Positions 6,914 to 14,533 of a stretch of DNA of 29,180 bases are shown in pieces. The notes under the pieces are model-generated. The model was not told the origin of the DNA, did not search any database, and was given only the letters and a program-made list of their open reading frames with translations. The stretch is from Alphaproteobacteria bacterium UBA6149 (lineage in GTDB: Bacteria; Pseudomonadota; Alphaproteobacteria; Rickettsiales; UBA998): NCBI GenBank assembly GCA_002423155.1, contig DIUV01000001.1, forward strand, positions 1-29,180. Direction: 5' to 3'. The translations under genes and the position numbers were made by a program. Within the stretch, counting starts at the first letter, position 1; each line of letters starts with the position of its first letter.

Positions 6914-6966
6914 CAAACTGACAATGGCAGAATTGCTACGAAATAAAAACGAGGGGATATTTAAAG
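6914..6966. repeat. 53-bp direct repeat, right copy
   Basis: Perfect copy of 4873-4925, offset by 2041 bp. It begins 4 bases after the stop of the second membrane-protein gene and lies 46 bases from the 3' end of sdhA. Confidence 0.9.
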
Positions 6967-7011
6967 CAAGATAACAAAAAATGCACGAGTCTAAAAAATT
7001 AGCATAAAAAA

Positions 7012-8805
7012 CTAATAACTCCGCAACTGGGGCGCAATCGTGCCCACATCCTGCATGCCCGTATCCATCCGCACGGCGCGTTTTTGTAGGCGCACTGCAC
7101 CGCCATCCGCTATGCTTACCAAACTATGCACTTGCCAGTTTTCATCATCGCGCAGGGGATAATCTTCGCGGAAATGGGCGCCGCGGCTTTCGGTGCGGTA
7201 GTTGGCGCTGGTGAGGGTTGCCAAGGCTTGTAGCAGGAGGTTTTCCGCTTCAATGGCGGTGACTAATTGGTTGTTCCATTGCCGCGTTTGGTCAGTAATA
7301 GCTAAACCAGATTGCAAAACTTCCTGCGCGAGCAGCAGTTTTTTTATGCCCGCTTGCAGGGAAGCAAAATCGCGCAATATTCCGCCGTGTTGCATCATAA
7401 TTTCCTGAATATTTTTCCGCAAAGCAAACGGCGTAACCCCATCTGCTTTACCGCCCTTACTCAACCGCATAAAATGTTGGCGAGCTTTTTCTAATGATTC
7501 TGGTGCAATGTCTGCTGCGCTATAAGCCGCCTGCCCACGCGCCAGCTCCGCGGTTTTTTCCCCCGCATATTTTCCAAAAACCACCAAATCTAACAAAGAG
7601 TTACAGCCTAAGCGATTAGCCCCATGCACCGAGTTACTCGCCGCTTCACCAATTGCATATAATCCTTCAACGATTCTTTCGCTGCCATCCTCCGCCACAA
7701 AAAGCACCTGACATTCGCGGTTAGTCGGAATGCCGCCCATAGTATAATGCGCAGTAGGAACTACGGGTACGGGAGTTTTGCTAATATCCGTACCCCCAAA
7801 TTGCTGGGCGATGGTTTTTATGGTCGGCAACCCCTCCGCAATAGTTTTTTCATCTAATTGCGACATATCCAGAAGCAAATGGTCACCTTTGGCACCGCAG
7901 CCGCGCCCCTCACGAATTTCTTGGAACATCGCCCGCGCCACTACATCCCGCGAGGCTAAATCTTTATATTTCGGGGCATAACGCTCCATAAAGCGCTCGC
8001 CAATATTATTAAGCAACACCCCACCCTCGGCGCGGGCTGCTTCGGAGATTAATATCCCGTAACCATAAATCCCCGTGGGGTGAAACTGCACATATTCCAT
8101 ATCCTGCAAGCCCAACCCAGCCCGCAGTGCAAACGCATTGCCATCCCCCGTACAAGTAGAAGCCGCAGTAGTAGCCGCATAAACCTGCCCATAACCACCC
8201 GTAGCAATAATTATTTCCCGCCCCAAAATCTGATGAATTTCTCCCGTAGCCAGTTCCCATGCCAGCACCCCACAGGCAGCGCCATCTTTGGTGAATAATA
8301 AATCTAGCACGATGAATTCTACAAAAAACTTCGCGTCATATTTTTGCATTTCCCGCGTCAAACCGTCCATCATCGCATTACCAATCTGGTCCGCCGCAGC
8401 ACAAGCTCGATATGCCATGCCCCCTTTACCAAAATCCGTGGACATGCCGCCATAAGGCCGCTGATAAATATTCCCCTGTTGGTCCCGAGTGAAATCCACC
8501 CCCATAGCCTCTAACTCATGAATTGCCGCCGGAGCCTGTTTGCACATAAAAGCAATCGAATCCTGATCCCCCAACCAGTCAGACCCACGCACCGTATCAA
8601 ACATGTGCCACCGCCAATCATCCGGCGTAACATTCCCCAAAGCCGCATTAATCCCCCCCTGCGCCGCCACCGTATGGCTTCGTGCAGGCGGAACTTTGCT
8701 GACTACTGCCACCGATGCCCCAGCCGCACAAGCTGCTATAGCAGCTCGCAAACCGGCACCGCCAGCGCCGATGATTACTATGTCGAAAGAGTGGGTGTTT
8801 TTCAT
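7012..8805 (-). CDS. sdhA: Succinate dehydrogenase flavoprotein subunit
   Basis: Oxidises succinate to fumarate in complex II, passing electrons through FAD to the iron-sulfur subunit at the inner membrane. The length of 597 aa is normal. Residues 9-20 are the FAD-binding GAGGAG motif. His44 in SHTVAAQGG is the covalent FAD attachment residue. His242 (HPTG), Arg286 (SRDVV), His353 (HYTMGG) and Arg398 (GANRLG) are the expected substrate and catalytic residues. SRGAHFREDYP near the C-terminus is typical. L-aspartate oxidase (NadB) is excluded by the covalent-FAD histidine context and the C-terminal domain. sdhB, sdhC and sdhD are not in the window. A HEPN-like gene ends 38 bases upstream on the same strand, so they may be co-transcribed. 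Confidence 0.93.
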   Translation of the reverse strand: MKNTHSFDIVIIGAGGAGLRAAIAACAAGASVAVVSKVPPARSHTVAAQGGINAALGNVTPDDWRWHMFDTVRGSDWLGDQDSIAFMCKQAPAAIHELEAMGVDFTRDQQGNIYQRPYGGMSTDFGKGGMAYRACAAADQIGNAMMDGLTREMQKYDAKFFVEFIVLDLLFTKDGAACGVLAWELATGEIHQILGREIIIATGGYGQVYAATTAASTCTGDGNAFALRAGLGLQDMEYVQFHPTGIYGYGILISEAARAEGGVLLNNIGERFMERYAPKYKDLASRDVVARAMFQEIREGRGCGAKGDHLLLDMSQLDEKTIAEGLPTIKTIAQQFGGTDISKTPVPVVPTAHYTMGGIPTNRECQVLFVAEDGSERIVEGLYAIGEAASNSVHGANRLGCNSLLDLVVFGKYAGEKTAELARGQAAYSAADIAPESLEKARQHFMRLSKGGKADGVTPFALRKNIQEIMMQHGGILRDFASLQAGIKKLLLAQEVLQSGLAITDQTRQWNNQLVTAIEAENLLLQALATLTSANYRTESRGAHFREDYPLRDDENWQVHSLVSIADGGAVRLQKRAVRMDTGMQDVGTIAPQLRSY

Positions 8806-8843
8806 TTGTTCTTCTTTTTTATATAGAGCAATATCTATGTAAT

Positions 8844-9587
8844 TTATTGTAATAATTCAAAAAATTTCTTGGCATCATAAACAACCCTCTGTTGAAGAGG
8901 TGTATTATTATTGTTAGTTTTCTCTTTATTTATCAATTCATATATAGAAAATGTAGCTGGTTCCAAGTTAAATTTTCTACCGTTATGATATAATTCAAAA
9001 AAATTAGTATCTAACTGATTAAGAAAAGCAAATATTTCTTCTAACTCTGAAATTTTAGTTTCATCAAAAAGATTCCAAAACTTTGGTTCTTTATGAGAAA
9101 ACTCTCTATGAGCATGAACTTTGTTCCGAATAATATTATATTTCTCATATTTTTTACGATATATATCTATCTGCCTATCCAATTCTACGAAATCATCATT
9201 CGTTGGTGAATATGCTTTGTTTATATAATTATCATCATGAAAACCATTTTTTGCTTTTCTAGACCTAAGAGATTCTTTACTGAAAATATTAATATTTTTT
9301 TTTGCAATTTCGCTTATTGTTCTTAAATTGAAATTACAGTCTTTTCTTTTATCAAAAAGTCGCCCCAAAGATAACATAAAAGAAACATCTAAAGCATTAC
9401 GCACAGTGCCTAAGAAACAAACTGATTCGCTTTTGGTATATAACGGAAGCTTATCATTAGAAAAAATTTTAGCGGCGACCAACCAAGAATAAAAAGCCTG
9501 AGTCGCCATATTTACTTCTATTCGAAAAACCTCCAACTCGTATTCAAATTCTTTTTCCGCATCAGAAACAACATCTTCCAAAATCAT
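8844..9587 (-). CDS. HEPN/AbiU2-like protein (247 aa)
   Basis: An all-helical protein. The motif RNKVHAH (Arg154 to His160) fits the Rx4-6H signature of HEPN ribonucleases, and the surrounding pattern, with FLGTVRNALDVSFMLSLGRLFD in the first half, resembles AbiU2-type proteins. In that group members act in abortive infection or as toxins that cleave RNA. A 54-codon ORF lies 10 bases upstream on the same strand and could encode an antitoxin-like partner; sdhA follows 38 bases downstream. The gene is much more AT-rich than sdhA, which suggests acquisition. The family call rests on motif reading only. Confidence 0.6.
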   Translation of the reverse strand: MILEDVVSDAEKEFEYELEVFRIEVNMATQAFYSWLVAAKIFSNDKLPLYTKSESVCFLGTVRNALDVSFMLSLGRLFDKRKDCNFNLRTISEIAKKNINIFSKESLRSRKAKNGFHDDNYINKAYSPTNDDFVELDRQIDIYRKKYEKYNIIRNKVHAHREFSHKEPKFWNLFDETKISELEEIFAFLNQLDTNFFELYHNGRKFNLEPATFSIYELINKEKTNNNNTPLQQRVVYDAKKFFELLQ

Positions 9588-9597
9588 ATTTTAACAA

Positions 9598-9762
9598 TCA
9601 TTTATTCTTGTTTTCAGCTCTAACAATAATCTGTTCTAACTCATCCCAAACTTTTTCTGAATCACACAACTCAACATTTAAAGCAGAATCAATTCCCAAT
9701 TGAATAAATGCATCCATATCTAAAAATTTTTCTGACTGAATTTGGCACATTATAATAACCAT
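9598..9762 (-). CDS. Small ORF upstream of the HEPN gene (54 aa)
   Basis: An ATG at 9762 with AGGTG about 10 bases upstream opens a 54-residue acidic protein ending at TGA 9598. A second ATG lies at 9750. The protein reads MDAFIQLGID, then SEKVWDELEQIIVRAENK, with no hydrophobic segment. It ends 10 bases before the HEPN-like start, which has no clear ribosome site of its own, so translational coupling is likely. Position and size would suit an antitoxin, but there is no family match. Confidence 0.5.
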   Translation of the reverse strand: MVIIMCQIQSEKFLDMDAFIQLGIDSALNVELCDSEKVWDELEQIIVRAENKNK

Positions 9763-9867
9763 AAATAAAGAACACCTAGTCCTACTGCTGGATTATACAC
9801 CAATAACAAGCTTTGTCATTAACACGCCTTCATAATTTAAGTTTTTTTTCGTATTCATTTTCGCTAT

Positions 9868-10077
9868 GTTATATACATACACACTACCCGACACTTTTTT
9901 GTTTTTCATCATACTCTCTATCGTCATCCCCGCCTTGTGCGGGGATCTAGGGCTACAAATTCTGTATTTTTTGTGTCCTGAGATCCCCGCACAAGGCGGG
10001 GATGACAATAGAGAGTACTAATGATAAGAAACATTTTATTGTGCTAAAAAAGTACAGAGCAGTGTGATACATATAAC
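9868..10077. mobile_element. MITE-like palindromic element between the HEPN and nadC genes
   Basis: Two 37-base arms (9912-9948 and 9981-10017) are inverted copies with one mismatch and a 32-base loop; they contain CATCCCCGCCTTGTGCGGGG. Outside them, imperfect terminal inverted repeats of about 33 bases (9868-9900 and roughly 10045-10077, sharing GTTATAT, CACACT and ACTTTTTT) bound the unit. No transposase is encoded. The right flank resembles 11070-11096. It fills most of the 341-base gap before nadC. Confidence 0.65.
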
Positions 10078-10103
10078 CAACCATCAACGAAAAAACGAAA
10101 AAA

Positions 10104-10937
10104 ATGCAACAAGAACAACAATGGCTAATCCAAGCCGCGCTAGCGGAAGATATAGGACGGGGTGACATCACCAGCGAATTACTAATTCCACCGAGCATGA
10201 CCGCCAGCTTACAAATGCGCGCGCGGGAGGAATTGGTCGCCTGTGGGTTAGACTTCGTCGCACAGGTTTTTTATTCTTTGAATAATGAAATCCAATGCTC
10301 CAGCAAAATAGAAGAAGGGCAATTACTAAACACAGGCGAAGTTTTGCTAGAAGTTAACGGCAACGCACGGGCAATTTTAGCCGCTGAACGCACCGCCTTA
10401 AACTTCCTCGCGAAATTTTGTGCCGTTGCCACCCTCACGCGGCAATATGTGCAGGCAGTTGCAGGCACCAACGCCATCATTTTAGACACGCGCAAAACCA
10501 TGCCCGGCTTTCGTATGTTAGATAAATACGCAGTGCGCATTGGCGGCGGGCGCAATCACCGCATGCGCCTTGATGATGGTATATTGATAAAAGACAACCA
10601 TATAGCTATTTATGGAAGTATAGAGGCCGCCATCCAACAAGCCCGCGAGAACGCACCGTCTTTGGTGAAAATTGAGGTGGAATGTGATGATTTAGCACAA
10701 GTACAAGCCGCACTGAGCGCGCAAGCGGATGTGATTTTATTAGATAATATGAGCTGTGAACAAATGCGTGAGGCAGTGCTGTTGGTTAATCGAGCTTGTA
10801 AGCTGGAAGCTTCCGGCAATATGAGCCTAGAGCGTGTGCGCTCGGTGGCGGAAACGGGAGTGGATTTTATCTCGGTCGGGCGGCTGACTCATTCGGCGAA
10901 TAATGTTGATATTGGGCTTGATGTGAAATTGGGGTGA
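10104..10937 (+). CDS. nadC: Nicotinate-nucleotide diphosphorylase (quinolinate phosphoribosyltransferase)
   Basis: Converts quinolinate and PRPP to nicotinate mononucleotide, CO2 and pyrophosphate in de novo NAD synthesis in the cytoplasm. The 277 aa length is normal. Diagnostic blocks include EDIGRGDIT (15-23), ERTALNFL (95-102), LDTRKTMPGFR (127-137), GGGRNHRMRLDDGILIKDNH (147-166) with substrate-binding Arg, His and Lys residues, VECDD, ILLDNM and ISVGRLTHS. The ATG has only a weak ribosome site. The upstream gap holds a MITE-like element, so its promoter may be partly element-borne. nadA and nadB are not in the window. Confidence 0.95.
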   Translation: MQQEQQWLIQAALAEDIGRGDITSELLIPPSMTASLQMRAREELVACGLDFVAQVFYSLNNEIQCSSKIEEGQLLNTGEVLLEVNGNARAILAAERTALNFLAKFCAVATLTRQYVQAVAGTNAIILDTRKTMPGFRMLDKYAVRIGGGRNHRMRLDDGILIKDNHIAIYGSIEAAIQQARENAPSLVKIEVECDDLAQVQAALSAQADVILLDNMSCEQMREAVLLVNRACKLEASGNMSLERVRSVAETGVDFISVGRLTHSANNVDIGLDVKLG

Positions 10938-10949
10938 TTTTCTCCGGTT

Positions 10950-11096
10950 GTCATTACCGCGCAGGCGGCAATCTCTTTTTCAACAATCACCTAAAACAAT
11001 TGGATAGAGGGATTCCCGCCTACGCGGGAATGACGCCGTATAGCATTGAAATATAACAACTATTTCTTCGTGCAAAAAAGTATCTGGCAGTGTGGC
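10950..11096. repeat. Palindromic repeat downstream of nadC, partial element
   Basis: Arms at about 10950-10976 and 11008-11034 (GTCATTACCGCGCAGGCGG against CGCCTACGCGGGAATGAC) are inverted copies with several mismatches. The right flank to 11096, with GTGCAAAAAAGTAT and GGCAGTGTGG, is similar to the right end of the element at 9868-10077. No matching left terminus is seen, so this is a decayed or truncated relative. It lies 13 bases after the nadC stop and could also act as a terminator. Confidence 0.5.
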
Positions 11097-11194
11097 GATT
11101 TTTAACTTGTATTAATATAATTAATTGTTTACACAGGTTTTGTTTATGCTTTTAGCTATACCTTACGTGGTTTTTTTGATGATAGTTAAAACAT

Positions 11195-11242
11195 GACTAT
11201 GGCTCATTATTTTTTAATAATGAATTTTTTTATGTTCATAGT
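11195..11242 (+). promoter_or_regulatory. Nested leader hairpin before the 134-aa gene
   Basis: TCATTATT (11204-11211) pairs exactly with AATAATGA (11216-11223) around four T, followed by a T run; ACTATG (11195-11200) pairs with CATAGT (11237-11242). The structure ends 5 bases before a very strong AAGGAGGAG ribosome site. It could be an attenuator or a translation-control structure. No known class fits. Confidence 0.35.
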
Positions 11243-11258
11243 TTCCTAAGGAGGAGTC

Positions 11259-11663
11259 ATGAACAAAATTGATATGAAAACTTTGGATGAGTACGCTAAA
11301 ATCCGTGAAAATTTACACGGATTTTTTCGTGAATACTATGAATATTACAACCCATTTTGTGGGTGCGAATGGCAACACTATACCGTATCGATAGGAGAGG
11401 TGGTTTGCGCAACTTTACACAAAAAGTTGCCGCTAAACTTCCAAGATGCTGTAATTGTGGAGGTTGATAACCCTCCAGCGTTCAAAGCAATATTTCCAAG
11501 TGGAGAAGAACTTTTTACTTGGAGATTGGAAGGGGCGGTCAAAGACTACCATGAATACCAAACGGCGGTGAAGCGGGGATTCGAAAAATACAAAGAAATT
11601 TTTGAAGAAAACTTCAATAAAGCTCTGTCTCTAGCGATATTAACAACTGGGGCAGCAGAATAA
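11259..11663 (+). CDS. Conserved-looking protein of unknown function (134 aa)
   Basis: I do not recognise this protein. It is soluble, acidic and rich in aromatic residues, with a Tyr/Phe cluster at about residues 22-42 (GFFREYYEYYNPFCGCEW), a probable beta segment at about 66-90 and an amphipathic helical C-terminus. There is no signal peptide or membrane helix. The start is secure: AAGGAGGAG lies a few bases before the ATG. It is a single-gene unit with its own folded leader upstream and a strong hairpin downstream. The excellent ribosome site suggests high expression. Confidence 0.75.
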   Translation: MNKIDMKTLDEYAKIRENLHGFFREYYEYYNPFCGCEWQHYTVSIGEVVCATLHKKLPLNFQDAVIVEVDNPPAFKAIFPSGEELFTWRLEGAVKDYHEYQTAVKRGFEKYKEIFEENFNKALSLAILTTGAAE

Positions 11664-11670
11664 CATTTTA

Positions 11671-11703
11671 CGATGGGGCTTTTAACAATAAAAAGCCCCA
11701 TCG
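11671..11703. terminator. Hairpin terminator after the 134-aa gene
   Basis: A perfect 13-bp stem (CGATGGGGCTTTT with AAAAGCCCCATCG) around a seven-base loop, 7 bases after the stop. There is no long T run after the stem, so efficiency is uncertain. Confidence 0.7.
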
Positions 11704-11728
11704 TTCACCTCCCACCAAAAAAATTCAT

Positions 11729-11757
11729 TTGGAAAACACCGCCATACTTGCTATACG
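11729..11757 (+). promoter_or_regulatory. Sigma70-type promoter for serC
   Basis: TTGGAA (11729-11734) and TATACG (11752-11757) are separated by 17 bases, predicting a start of transcription near 11764 and a leader of about 28 bases. It lies over the TTG that would otherwise be read as an earlier start codon. Confidence 0.55.
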
Positions 11758-11791
11758 AGGCTCATTAATCTCAAGCAATTATGGAATCATC

Positions 11792-12940
11792 ATGACCAAA
11801 CCTTCATTAAAACCAAAAAACCCTTGTTTTTCATCTGGTCCTTGCGCCAAACGCCCCGGTTGGGAACTTTCTGCACTGCAAGACACTCCCGTAGGTCGCT
11901 CGCACCGCGCATCCGTAGGTAAAGCGAAATTGCAAGAAGTTATTGAGCGTAGCAAAAAAATCCTTAACATTCCTGCGGGTTATCATGTCGGCATTGTTCC
12001 CGCTTCGGATACCGGCGCGGTAGAGATGGCGATGTGGTCTTTGCTGGGGGCAAAACCCGTAGATGTGCTAACATGGGAAAGCTTCGGCGAAGGCTGGGCG
12101 ACTGATGTAGTTAAGCAACTGAAATTGCCAGATACTCGCGTGTTGAAAGCCCCTTATGGGCAATTGCCAGATTTGCGCGAAGTTAATTCAAATCATGATG
12201 TTATTTTTACGTGGAATGGCACCACCTCGGGCGTGTGTGTCCCCAATGGTGACTGGATTTCGGATGACCGCACTGGCCTTACCATCTGCGATGCTACTTC
12301 TGCCGCTTTCGCCATGGATTTGCCATGGAACAAGCTAGATGTGGTAACATGGAGCTGGCAAAAAGTGCTGGGCGGCGAAGGCGCGCACGGCATGTTGGTA
12401 CTATCACCCCGCGCAGTGGAACGCTTAGAAAGCTACACCCCCGCTTGGCCGATGCCTAAAATCTTCCGCTTAACCAAAGGCGGAAAACTAATGGAAGATA
12501 TTTTTGAAGGCGCAACCATCAACACCCCTTCCATGCTGGCAGTAGAAGATGCACTCGATGGCTTGAAATGGGCAGAATCCATTGGCGGATTAACAAGCTT
12601 AATTGCTCGCGCTAAAGCTAACTTAAGCGCCGTTTCTGCTTGGGTAGAAAAATCCGACTGGGCAGGTTTTTTAACCACGGAACCTTCTATCCGCTCACAT
12701 ACTTCAGTTTGCTTAAAAATCATTGACCCATGGTTTGCCAGCCTAGATGAAAAAGAACAGGCAGCCAAAGCTAAACAATTAGTAAAATTACTAGAAACCG
12801 AAAAAGCTGGGCTGGATTTAGGTGCATATCGTGATGCCCCCGTGGGACTACGCATCTGGTGTGGCGCAACTGTGGAAACTGCTGATGTTGCTGCATTATT
12901 GCCATGGTTAGACTGGGCTTATGCGGAGATAAAAAAGTAA
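11792..12940 (+). CDS. serC: Phosphoserine aminotransferase
   Basis: Transfers an amino group from glutamate to 3-phosphohydroxypyruvate in serine synthesis; PLP enzyme, also used in vitamin B6 synthesis in many bacteria. I start it at ATG 11792 (382 aa), because alphaproteobacterial members begin with MTKP, then NPCFSSGPCAKRPGW, and the upstream TTG falls in the promoter. Lys191 in SWQKVLGGEGAHG is the PLP-binding lysine. GRSHR and GIVPASDTGAVEMA are typical of the alphaproteobacterial subtype. In many relatives serA follows directly; here dinD follows after 6 bases. Confidence 0.95.
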   Translation: MTKPSLKPKNPCFSSGPCAKRPGWELSALQDTPVGRSHRASVGKAKLQEVIERSKKILNIPAGYHVGIVPASDTGAVEMAMWSLLGAKPVDVLTWESFGEGWATDVVKQLKLPDTRVLKAPYGQLPDLREVNSNHDVIFTWNGTTSGVCVPNGDWISDDRTGLTICDATSAAFAMDLPWNKLDVVTWSWQKVLGGEGAHGMLVLSPRAVERLESYTPAWPMPKIFRLTKGGKLMEDIFEGATINTPSMLAVEDALDGLKWAESIGGLTSLIARAKANLSAVSAWVEKSDWAGFLTTEPSIRSHTSVCLKIIDPWFASLDEKEQAAKAKQLVKLLETEKAGLDLGAYRDAPVGLRIWCGATVETADVAALLPWLDWAYAEIKK

Positions 12941-12946
12941 AGTTTT

Positions 12947-13774
12947 ATGACCAGCATTGGCAGCGAAGAGTTTGAAAAACTAAAAAACACCAACGAGCAT
13001 GGCGCGGAATATTGGAGCGCACGCGAGCTGCAACCAGTACTAGGTTATAGCCAATGGCGACGCTTCGAAGATGCTCTATTTCGCGCCATGAATTCCTGCG
13101 AAGCGGCTGGAAATAAAACAAATTATCATTTTGCCGGCGCCGGCAAAATGATAGGTCTTGGTAAGACGGGAACGCGAGAAATAGAGGATTACCAACTCTC
13201 ACGCTTCGCCTGTTACCTCATTGCGCAAAATGGCGATCCGCGCAAACCCGAAATTGCTGAGGCACAAAAATATTTTGCTATCCAGACTCGCCGCCAAGAA
13301 TTAGATGACCAAAAATCCGCACAATTAGCTTCTGATAAAGAACGGCTGGAATTGCGCAAGCAAACGGCAGAAGAATTTAAAGCTCTTTCGGGTGCGGCAA
13401 GGCGGGCAGGCGTAGAAAATCGCATGTTTTGCGTGTTCCACGATGCTGGATATAAGGGATTATATGGGGGCTTAGGAAAAGAAAACATCAAAAAACGCAA
13501 AAAAATTCCCGAAAAAGAAAATCTTTTGGATAGAATGGACGCCACCGAACTCGCCGCCAACCAGTTTTGCATGACGCAAACCCGCGAAAAACTTAAGCGT
13601 GAGCATATTAACAGCCAAACTGCTGCCATCAACACCCATGAGCAAGTTGGCAGAGAAGTCCGTGCCGCAATTATACGCATTGGCGGCGATTTACCAGAAA
13701 ACATTCTACCAGCAGAACATATAAAAATAATAGCCAAGCGAATAAAATCTGATGCAAAATTATTAGATAAATGA
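12947..13774 (+). CDS. dinD: DNA damage-inducible protein D
   Basis: DinD is an SOS-regulated protein in enterobacteria, reported to modulate RecA filaments. Here the length is 275 aa. The N-terminal BRO/DinD block is clear: EYWSARELQPVLGYSQWRRF (about residues 21-40), then GKTGTREIEDYQLSRFACYL and IAQNGDPRKPEIAEAQKYFA. The C-terminal half is charged and helical. The ATG lies 6 bases after the serC stop, so the genes are probably co-transcribed, and the stop overlaps the next start in ATGA. I see no LexA site of its own, so SOS control here is doubtful. A 30-bp perfect palindrome lies within the gene. Confidence 0.88.
   Translation: MTSIGSEEFEKLKNTNEHGAEYWSARELQPVLGYSQWRRFEDALFRAMNSCEAAGNKTNYHFAGAGKMIGLGKTGTREIEDYQLSRFACYLIAQNGDPRKPEIAEAQKYFAIQTRRQELDDQKSAQLASDKERLELRKQTAEEFKALSGAARRAGVENRMFCVFHDAGYKGLYGGLGKENIKKRKKIPEKENLLDRMDATELAANQFCMTQTREKLKREHINSQTAAINTHEQVGREVRAAIIRIGGDLPENILPAEHIKIIAKRIKSDAKLLDK
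13124..13153. repeat. 30-bp perfect palindrome inside dinD
   Basis: The 15 bases TATCATTTTGCCGGC are followed at once by their exact reverse complement, with no spacer. In frame it encodes YHFAGAGKMIG, part of a block conserved in DinD proteins, so coding sense is kept. Confidence 0.9.
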
Positions 13775-14139
13775 GCAAACAAACCCAATCTTTTCCCAAA
13801 ATACTAAAACGTGGCATCTATGGGCGCTGCCCCAATTGTGGTGACGGCGCTTTGTTTAAATCATACCTCAAACAAGTAGAAGCATGCGCACAATGTGGTG
13901 AAAAATTTGGGCATATTCGTGCAGATGATGCCCCAGCATGGTTGACTATTTTATTAGCTGGGCATGTAGTTGCACCCTTCTTACTGGGCGTTGTGCCCAA
14001 CTTAGATTGGCCTGAATGGGTTATTTTATTGGTGATTATGAGTTATGCATTCTTATTATCTCTCGCTATCTTACCCAGTGCTAAGGGATTTTTTATCAGT
14101 GTAATCTGGCGCTCAGGCGCGATTGGCTCAGAAAAATAA
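13771..14139 (+). CDS. DUF983 family membrane protein (122 aa)
   Basis: A zinc-ribbon-like N-terminus (CPNCG at about 21-25 and CAQCGEKF at about 38-45) precedes the DDAPAW motif and two membrane helices at about 56-73 and 80-103. This is the standard plan of DUF983, a family widespread in alphaproteobacteria whose function is not settled. The start overlaps the dinD stop in ATGA, making serC-dinD-DUF983 one likely transcript that ends at the hairpin just downstream. Confidence 0.88.
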   Translation: MSKQTQSFPKILKRGIYGRCPNCGDGALFKSYLKQVEACAQCGEKFGHIRADDAPAWLTILLAGHVVAPFLLGVVPNLDWPEWVILLVIMSYAFLLSLAILPSAKGFFISVIWRSGAIGSEK

Positions 14140-14140
14140 A

Positions 14141-14170
14141 AGCTGCCAGGAGCAATATGCTCTGGCAGCT
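14141..14170. terminator. Hairpin between convergent genes
   Basis: AGCTGCCAG-G-AGCA pairs with TGCTCTGGCAGCT with one bulged G. It starts 2 bases after the DUF983 stop and faces the end of a minus-strand gene, so it probably ends transcription from both sides. No T run follows. Confidence 0.65.
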
Positions 14171-14183
14171 TCCAAGCAAAAAA

Positions 14184-14456
14184 TTAGAATATGTGAAATA
14201 ATGCAAATAAACCCACAATTCCTAATATTCCAATAACAATAGAGAATCTTACCATTTTAGCCACACTAAGCGCAGCAATTTTGGGAAATTGTATGCCCAA
14301 TCCCATTCCCCCGAAGGTTCCAAAGATGGCGGCAAATAAAGCAATCGCCACTATGGATGATTTCTCTAAAGCAAGCATGTAGCTGATTAGCAGACTAAAA
14401 ACGCTACAGGTAACTCCCGCAACCAATCCAACCACTAAACTTCGATTAATAGCCAT
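14184..14456 (-). CDS. Small predicted membrane protein (90 aa)
   Basis: Start chosen at MAINRSLVVG because GGAGA lies 8 bases upstream; a longer frame from 14513 would add a Cys-rich stretch without a ribosome site. Three hydrophobic helices cover most of the protein (about residues 6-26, 34-54 and 68-88). No family is recognised. Confidence 0.6.
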   Translation of the reverse strand: MAINRSLVVGLVAGVTCSVFSLLISYMLALEKSSIVAIALFAAIFGTFGGMGLGIQFPKIAALSVAKMVRFSIVIGILGIVGLFALFHIF

Positions 14457-14533
14457 ACATTTTTCTCCAATTTTAAAAAAAATGCAATCCCTTGCTAATA
14501 AAACCATTTCCAAATGGTTGTTTTTAATGGATG

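Noticed and set aside
7012..8805. L-aspartate oxidase (NadB), suggested by nearby nadC
   Set aside because: Covalent-FAD His44 context, DWRWHMFDTV and the C-terminal FREDYPLRDDENW block are those of SdhA, and nadC is divergent and separated by other genes.
9912..10017. CRISPR-like repeat
   Set aside because: It is a single inverted repeat, not a series of direct repeats with unique spacers. No array is seen anywhere in the window.
11729..11791. TTG start extending SerC by 21 residues
   Set aside because: The TTG is part of a promoter-like -35 box with a 17-base spacer to TATACG, and the family starts at the later MTKP.
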